Shown here one piece after another: positions 60,692 to 64,000 of a stretch of 64,000 bases of DNA; the stretch's first letter is position 1, and the number at the start of each line of letters is the position of its first letter. The position numbers were made by a program, and so were the translations under genes. The DNA is from Anaeromassilibacillus sp. An172 (lineage in GTDB: Bacteria; Bacillota; Clostridia; Oscillospirales; Acutalibacteraceae), in contig NZ_NFKS01000007.1 of the NCBI RefSeq assembly GCF_002160515.1, positions 51,973 to 115,972 on the forward strand, read 5' to 3'. Under the pieces are notes generated by a model. That model did no database searches. It was not told where the DNA came from and saw only the letters and a list, made by a program, of their open reading frames with translations.

Positions 60692-62185
60692 ATGAAAACT
60701 AAAGTATCTAAAATTCTTGCCGCCGCTGTAGCCCTTGTACTGACCGCAAGCATATCCATTGCCGGCATACAAGCTGCCTATAAGAGCAAGATACCGGACA
60801 GCAAAACCTACGAGTTCTCCACCGAGGGACTCACCGGCGATAAAACCACCGAATTGATGTCCGCAAACCCTGACAGAGGACTTCGCATGGAGGTATATCT
60901 GGACGTTGCCACAGGAATGAGCCTTTTTGAATATGCGGATGTGGACGCATTCCAGCAGCTTCAGGACGAAATCGACAAGTACAAGTCCGACAATCCAACC
61001 CTTGTGCAGGTTTATTTCTACCTTACAGGCTACAAGGACAAGGAGCTTGACCAAACCGCTTTTGACAACATGAACAGATATTTCGACATGCTGGAAGAAA
61101 ACAATCTCAAGGCGGTTTTGAGATTTGCCTACATTTCCGATGACACAAACCCGCTTTCCCAGGAACCAGAGGACGACATGGTTGTAAGACACTGGGAACA
61201 GCTTGCACCATTTATAGAAGAAAGACGTGACCAGATTTCCGTATTGCAGGCAGGCTGTGTAGGAGCCTGGGGAGAATGGGACTCAGGCGCAATGTCAAGA
61301 GTTGACTACAAAAAAATTCTTGACGCCATTATGGGCAACACTCCCGACGACTTATATGTACAGGTGAGATACAGCTATATAAAGACAGATAATTTCAGCA
61401 AAGACGACCCTGACTATGACAGAATAGGTTTCCACGACGACTTCCTTATTGGAAATCTTCACGGCTGGAACACAGCAGGCAGTGACCCTCAGTCAGACAG
61501 ATATCAGCAGATGTCAGAGGAAAGCTGTTATGTTCCCGTTGACGGAGAGATGATTTGGGGCAGTGCCAACGATTATTACAAAGGTGAAATCGGCGGAGAT
61601 TACATAAGCTCCATAAAAATGGCAAAGAGAATGGCAGAGCATCATTTTACATCCTTGAGCCTTACCCACAACTACAAGGAAAAAGACGGATACTACTCAA
61701 TGGAGTACTGGAAAACAGAGTATATCAACCAAAATATCCTTGACGAAAACGGACTTCTCTACGATGAAAGCTGGTTCCTTGATGAAAACGGAAACAATCT
61801 CCCGAGAACCATGTTTGATTATATAAAGGATTATTTGGGCTATTATCTGAAAGCCGAAAAAGCTTCAGCGGTTGTAAACGGAGACACTGTTACCGCTACT
61901 GTAGCATTAAAGAATTACGGTTTTGCCGCACCTCTTACACTTGATAAAATCGAGCTTGTGCTTCTTGACGCAGACGGAAACCCGGTAAGCAGCAGTGAGT
62001 TTTGCAGTCTTGAAGAGCTTCAGTCAGGCTCAACCGTTGAAAAGACAATAGAGCTTCAGCGTCCGGAAAACGGCAGAGGCTACAGACTTGCTTTGAGACT
62101 CTCTTCAAGAAACGGCGACACAGCAAGACTTGCCAACAACATAGAATACACCGACGGATACAACATCCTTGGCGATTTGATATAA
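60692..62185 (+). CDS. Secreted DUF4874/DUF4832 protein
   Basis: Exported protein of 497 residues. Signal peptide about 1-28 (hydrophobic AAAVALVLTASISIAG, cleavage near IQA-A). Then a DUF4874-like TIM-barrel part (about 50-230: SANPDRGLRMEVYL, VQVYFYLTGYKD, GAWGEWDSG) and a DUF4832-like part (to about 390) with a C-terminal beta domain (about 390-490). The Glu of GAWGEW and other acidic residues recall glycoside hydrolases, but no activity is established. AAAGGACGG ribosome site. It is followed after 18 bp by a dockerin protein gene, so both probably act outside the cell on polysaccharide. Confidence 0.8.
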   Translation: MKTKVSKILAAAVALVLTASISIAGIQAAYKSKIPDSKTYEFSTEGLTGDKTTELMSANPDRGLRMEVYLDVATGMSLFEYADVDAFQQLQDEIDKYKSDNPTLVQVYFYLTGYKDKELDQTAFDNMNRYFDMLEENNLKAVLRFAYISDDTNPLSQEPEDDMVVRHWEQLAPFIEERRDQISVLQAGCVGAWGEWDSGAMSRVDYKKILDAIMGNTPDDLYVQVRYSYIKTDNFSKDDPDYDRIGFHDDFLIGNLHGWNTAGSDPQSDRYQQMSEESCYVPVDGEMIWGSANDYYKGEIGGDYISSIKMAKRMAEHHFTSLSLTHNYKEKDGYYSMEYWKTEYINQNILDENGLLYDESWFLDENGNNLPRTMFDYIKDYLGYYLKAEKASAVVNGDTVTATVALKNYGFAAPLTLDKIELVLLDADGNPVSSSEFCSLEELQSGSTVEKTIELQRPENGRGYRLALRLSSRNGDTARLANNIEYTDGYNILGDLI

Positions 62186-62203
62186 TGAAGGGAGATTGTA
62201 CAA

Positions 62204-63820
62204 ATGAAAGCTTTTAAAACTTCCAAAAGGGTTTTATCATCATTGATAGCCATAATGCTTTTGGTTATGTCCTGTCAAAGCTTTTTGGCGGCAGACGGAG
62301 ATGAGAAAAAACCTCTTAACATCCCTGAAATAACCCTTGAAAATCTTCAGGTAAGAGGAGGAAGCACAACCTATCTTGTGGACAATCCTCCATACAGCGA
62401 AACAGCTCCGACCATGAGAGATTTTGACTTCGGTCCCGGAAGCGACAACATGCAGGACGCATACATCGTATACAACTACGGCAACGAAGTCATGATAGAG
62501 TCATTGACACTTGTAGGCTGGTGGCCAAAAGACCAGGCAGTAAAAAATATCAGCCTTGAGTATTTCAAGGACGGTCAGTGGGTAACTGCACAGGAAAATA
62601 TTGAAGTACCATGGCAAACCTCGGGCGGAACAGAAGAAGAGGTTGAAATCACTCTCACCGAACCTGTTACCACCATGAAATTCAGAGTAAAAATCAACAG
62701 CGCATATCATTCATGGTCAGATAAAATCTGTATGCACCTTATGCGTCCAAACGGATACATAGTTACAGAATTTAAGCCACTTACAGACGCAATAGCTCAG
62801 GCGGAAAAGCTTGTATCACAGGTTCTCATAGGCAATAAGGACGGAGAATTTTCTCAGGACGCAGTTGACAGCCTTAATGCTGTTACAAATGAGATAAAGG
62901 AAAAGCTTGACGCAGGACTTGTAACAGCAGATGACATTCCTGTGATGATTGAGCAGATAGAAACTGCAATAGAAGAATTTACCTCCTCACAAAACCCAAT
63001 GGAGAACGCACCTGCCGCAGAAGCTGAAAATCTCACAGTATCTTTGGGAAACACAGCATATCTTACAGACAGACAGATTTCAACAGGAATGACCGTTTCC
63101 TTTACAGACAGTGAAAATCCCGCTTATCTGACACTTGATTTCTCAGGAAAAAATCTCAACGCCACAGGACTCACCCTCCTTGCCTCCTCATCAGATAAAT
63201 TTACTTTAAATATGAGTGCGGAAGCTGAAATCGACGGAGTATGGACAGAAATCGCCGCCGGTACAGATTTTAACTACCGCTGTGACGTACAGGGAACCGA
63301 GGGACACAAAATTACCTTTGACTCCTGTACAGCTTCAAAATTCAGAATTAAAATTAACAGTTCTACAGCTGAAAGCTTTACAGTTTATGAAATCCTCTGG
63401 GACGGACTTTATGACACAGACACCTCTGCAATGGATAATCTTATAAATAAGGCAAATTCAATAATTAAAAATCCTGCCTCTTCCGATTACCCAGACCTTT
63501 TGGATATTCTGAAAATTGTTCTTTCACCTGCTGAAAATCAGGAAACTTCAATTCTTGCAAATCAGGGAAAAATTGACACAATTACCCAGCTCCTTTCAGA
63601 AGCAATTTCCGCTTTTGACGGACTTGCTCAGTATGAAAAGGGAGATGTAAACCACAGCGGTTCCCTTGAAATTGAGGATGTTACACTTATACAAAAACAC
63701 ATTGTTAAATTATTACAGGAAACAGATTTCTTTGATGAGTACCTTGCAGACGTTGACAATGATGGAGTAATATCAATCAAGGACGCAACCTCAATTCAGA
63801 TTGCAATTTCCAGCAAGTGA
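62204..63820 (+). CDS. Secreted dockerin protein with two discoidin-like beta domains
   Basis: Exported protein of 538 residues. Signal peptide about 1-30. Two domains of similar pattern (about 40-190 and 270-410), each with a final strand of the form K-F-R-(V/I)-K-I-N-S, resemble F5/8-type-C (discoidin) sugar-binding modules. Helical linkers follow each (about 195-262 and 412-475). The C-terminus is a type I dockerin: two Ca-binding repeats, GDVNHSGSLEIEDVTLIQKH and DVDNDGVISIKDATSIQ. It should dock onto a cohesin scaffold of a cellulosome-like complex and bind glycan. No catalytic domain was recognised. GAAGGGAG ribosome site. Confidence 0.82.
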   Translation: MKAFKTSKRVLSSLIAIMLLVMSCQSFLAADGDEKKPLNIPEITLENLQVRGGSTTYLVDNPPYSETAPTMRDFDFGPGSDNMQDAYIVYNYGNEVMIESLTLVGWWPKDQAVKNISLEYFKDGQWVTAQENIEVPWQTSGGTEEEVEITLTEPVTTMKFRVKINSAYHSWSDKICMHLMRPNGYIVTEFKPLTDAIAQAEKLVSQVLIGNKDGEFSQDAVDSLNAVTNEIKEKLDAGLVTADDIPVMIEQIETAIEEFTSSQNPMENAPAAEAENLTVSLGNTAYLTDRQISTGMTVSFTDSENPAYLTLDFSGKNLNATGLTLLASSSDKFTLNMSAEAEIDGVWTEIAAGTDFNYRCDVQGTEGHKITFDSCTASKFRIKINSSTAESFTVYEILWDGLYDTDTSAMDNLINKANSIIKNPASSDYPDLLDILKIVLSPAENQETSILANQGKIDTITQLLSEAISAFDGLAQYEKGDVNHSGSLEIEDVTLIQKHIVKLLQETDFFDEYLADVDNDGVISIKDATSIQIAISSK

Positions 63821-63869
63821 TAAAACAGCAAACCATATTTTCTTCATAAATCTTCTTTTTTAACATTAA

Positions 63870-63900
63870 AAGCCGGCATCTTAAATGATGCCGGCTTCAG
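63870..63900 (+). terminator. First terminator after the dockerin gene
   Basis: Eleven-bp stem AAGCCGGCATC (63870-63880) with GATGCCGGCTT (63887-63897); weak T-run. Confidence 0.6.
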
Positions 63901-63908
63901 CTTGTCCA

Positions 63909-63950
63909 AAAACCCTGAATTTCTATCTGAAATTCAGGGTTTTTGCGTTT
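63909..63950 (+). terminator. Second terminator after the dockerin gene
   Basis: Fifteen-bp stem AAAACCCTGAATTTC (63909-63923) with GAAATTCAGGGTTTT (63929-63943), then TTGCGTTT. Tandem with the previous hairpin. Confidence 0.75.
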
Positions 63951-64000
63951 ATCAAGCAACCAACACTTTGATAAAAAAGAAGGAGGAATTGGGGTTTAGC

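Noticed and set aside
62204..62300. Lipoprotein signal (VMSC) in the dockerin protein
   Set aside because: Met before Ser-Cys is a poor lipobox, and a normal cleavage site follows (SFLAA); a docked, released protein fits better.

Overview
The window is low-GC chromosomal DNA, by eye about 40% G+C, from a Gram-positive, probably spore-forming anaerobe of the Clostridia. A Ruminococcaceae/Oscillospiraceae gut bacterium is most likely. The reasons are spoIIR, a class B sortase, addAB rather than recBCD, a Firmicutes-type 6S RNA, a DUF4358 lipoprotein, and a secreted protein ending in a type I dockerin, which is typical of Ruminococcus-like fibre degraders. No rRNA operon, prophage, insertion sequence or CRISPR array is visible. 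Most of the window is core chromosome with a few accessory insertions.

Layout. 0-3.2 kb: Bce-type peptide-resistance ABC transporter with a small membrane protein after it. 3.2-3.65 kb: three copies of a structured ~116 bp repeat. 3.7-8.4 kb: a CinA/MoCF-like small protein, a class B sortase with an unusual cytoplasmic N-terminal domain, then thiI and its cysteine desulfurase. 8.6-13 kb: AraC regulator divergent from a GH13 alpha-glucosidase, then a BceRS-like two-component system. 13.1-16.7 kb: nagA-nagB, a hemolysin III protein, a DUF4358 lipoprotein and tRNA-Thr(CGT). 17.2-20.4 kb: XRE regulator and rpsO-pnp with two structured leaders. 20.5-23.6 kb: a lone large P-loop (STAND-like) NTPase with 40-residue C-terminal repeats, a candidate defence or sensing gene. 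23.7-27.1 kb: a TroABCD-like metal ABC importer. 27.3-27.5 kb: two more copies of the structured repeat, on the other strand. 27.5-36.1 kb: HAD phosphatase, cyclophilin lipoprotein, S1 protein, rmuC, galE, a small M50-like protease, a PHP phosphoesterase and an AI-2E-type permease. 36.2-49.5 kb: XRE and LysM proteins, addBA, spoIIR, ispE, an aminotransferase with an Lrp regulator, a LURP-like protein and nadE. 49.7-51.9 kb: DUF1292 protein, 6S RNA, gpsA and an orphan MazF. 52-60.4 kb: galactose island, mglBAC plus a 53-residue membrane protein, then galM-DUF2500-galK and an AraC regulator. 60.7-63.8 kb: secreted DUF4874/DUF4832 protein and a dockerin protein.

How it works together. The mgl importer takes up galactose. 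GalM, GalK and GalE convert it (galT is not in the window). The mglB and galM promoters share a 13-of-14-base operator-like motif, so they probably form one regulon. NagA and NagB feed amino sugars into glycolysis, and the GH13 enzyme trims alpha-glucosides. The Bce transporter and the BceRS-like pair lie 8 kb apart and may be one split detoxification module.

Most promising for new biology: (1) the five-copy structured repeat, whose stem shows compensatory base changes; (2) the lone P-loop NTPase with near-identical repeats; (3) the sortase fused to a MoCF-like domain next to a related stand-alone domain; (4) the shared mgl/gal operator and the mglB leader hairpin.
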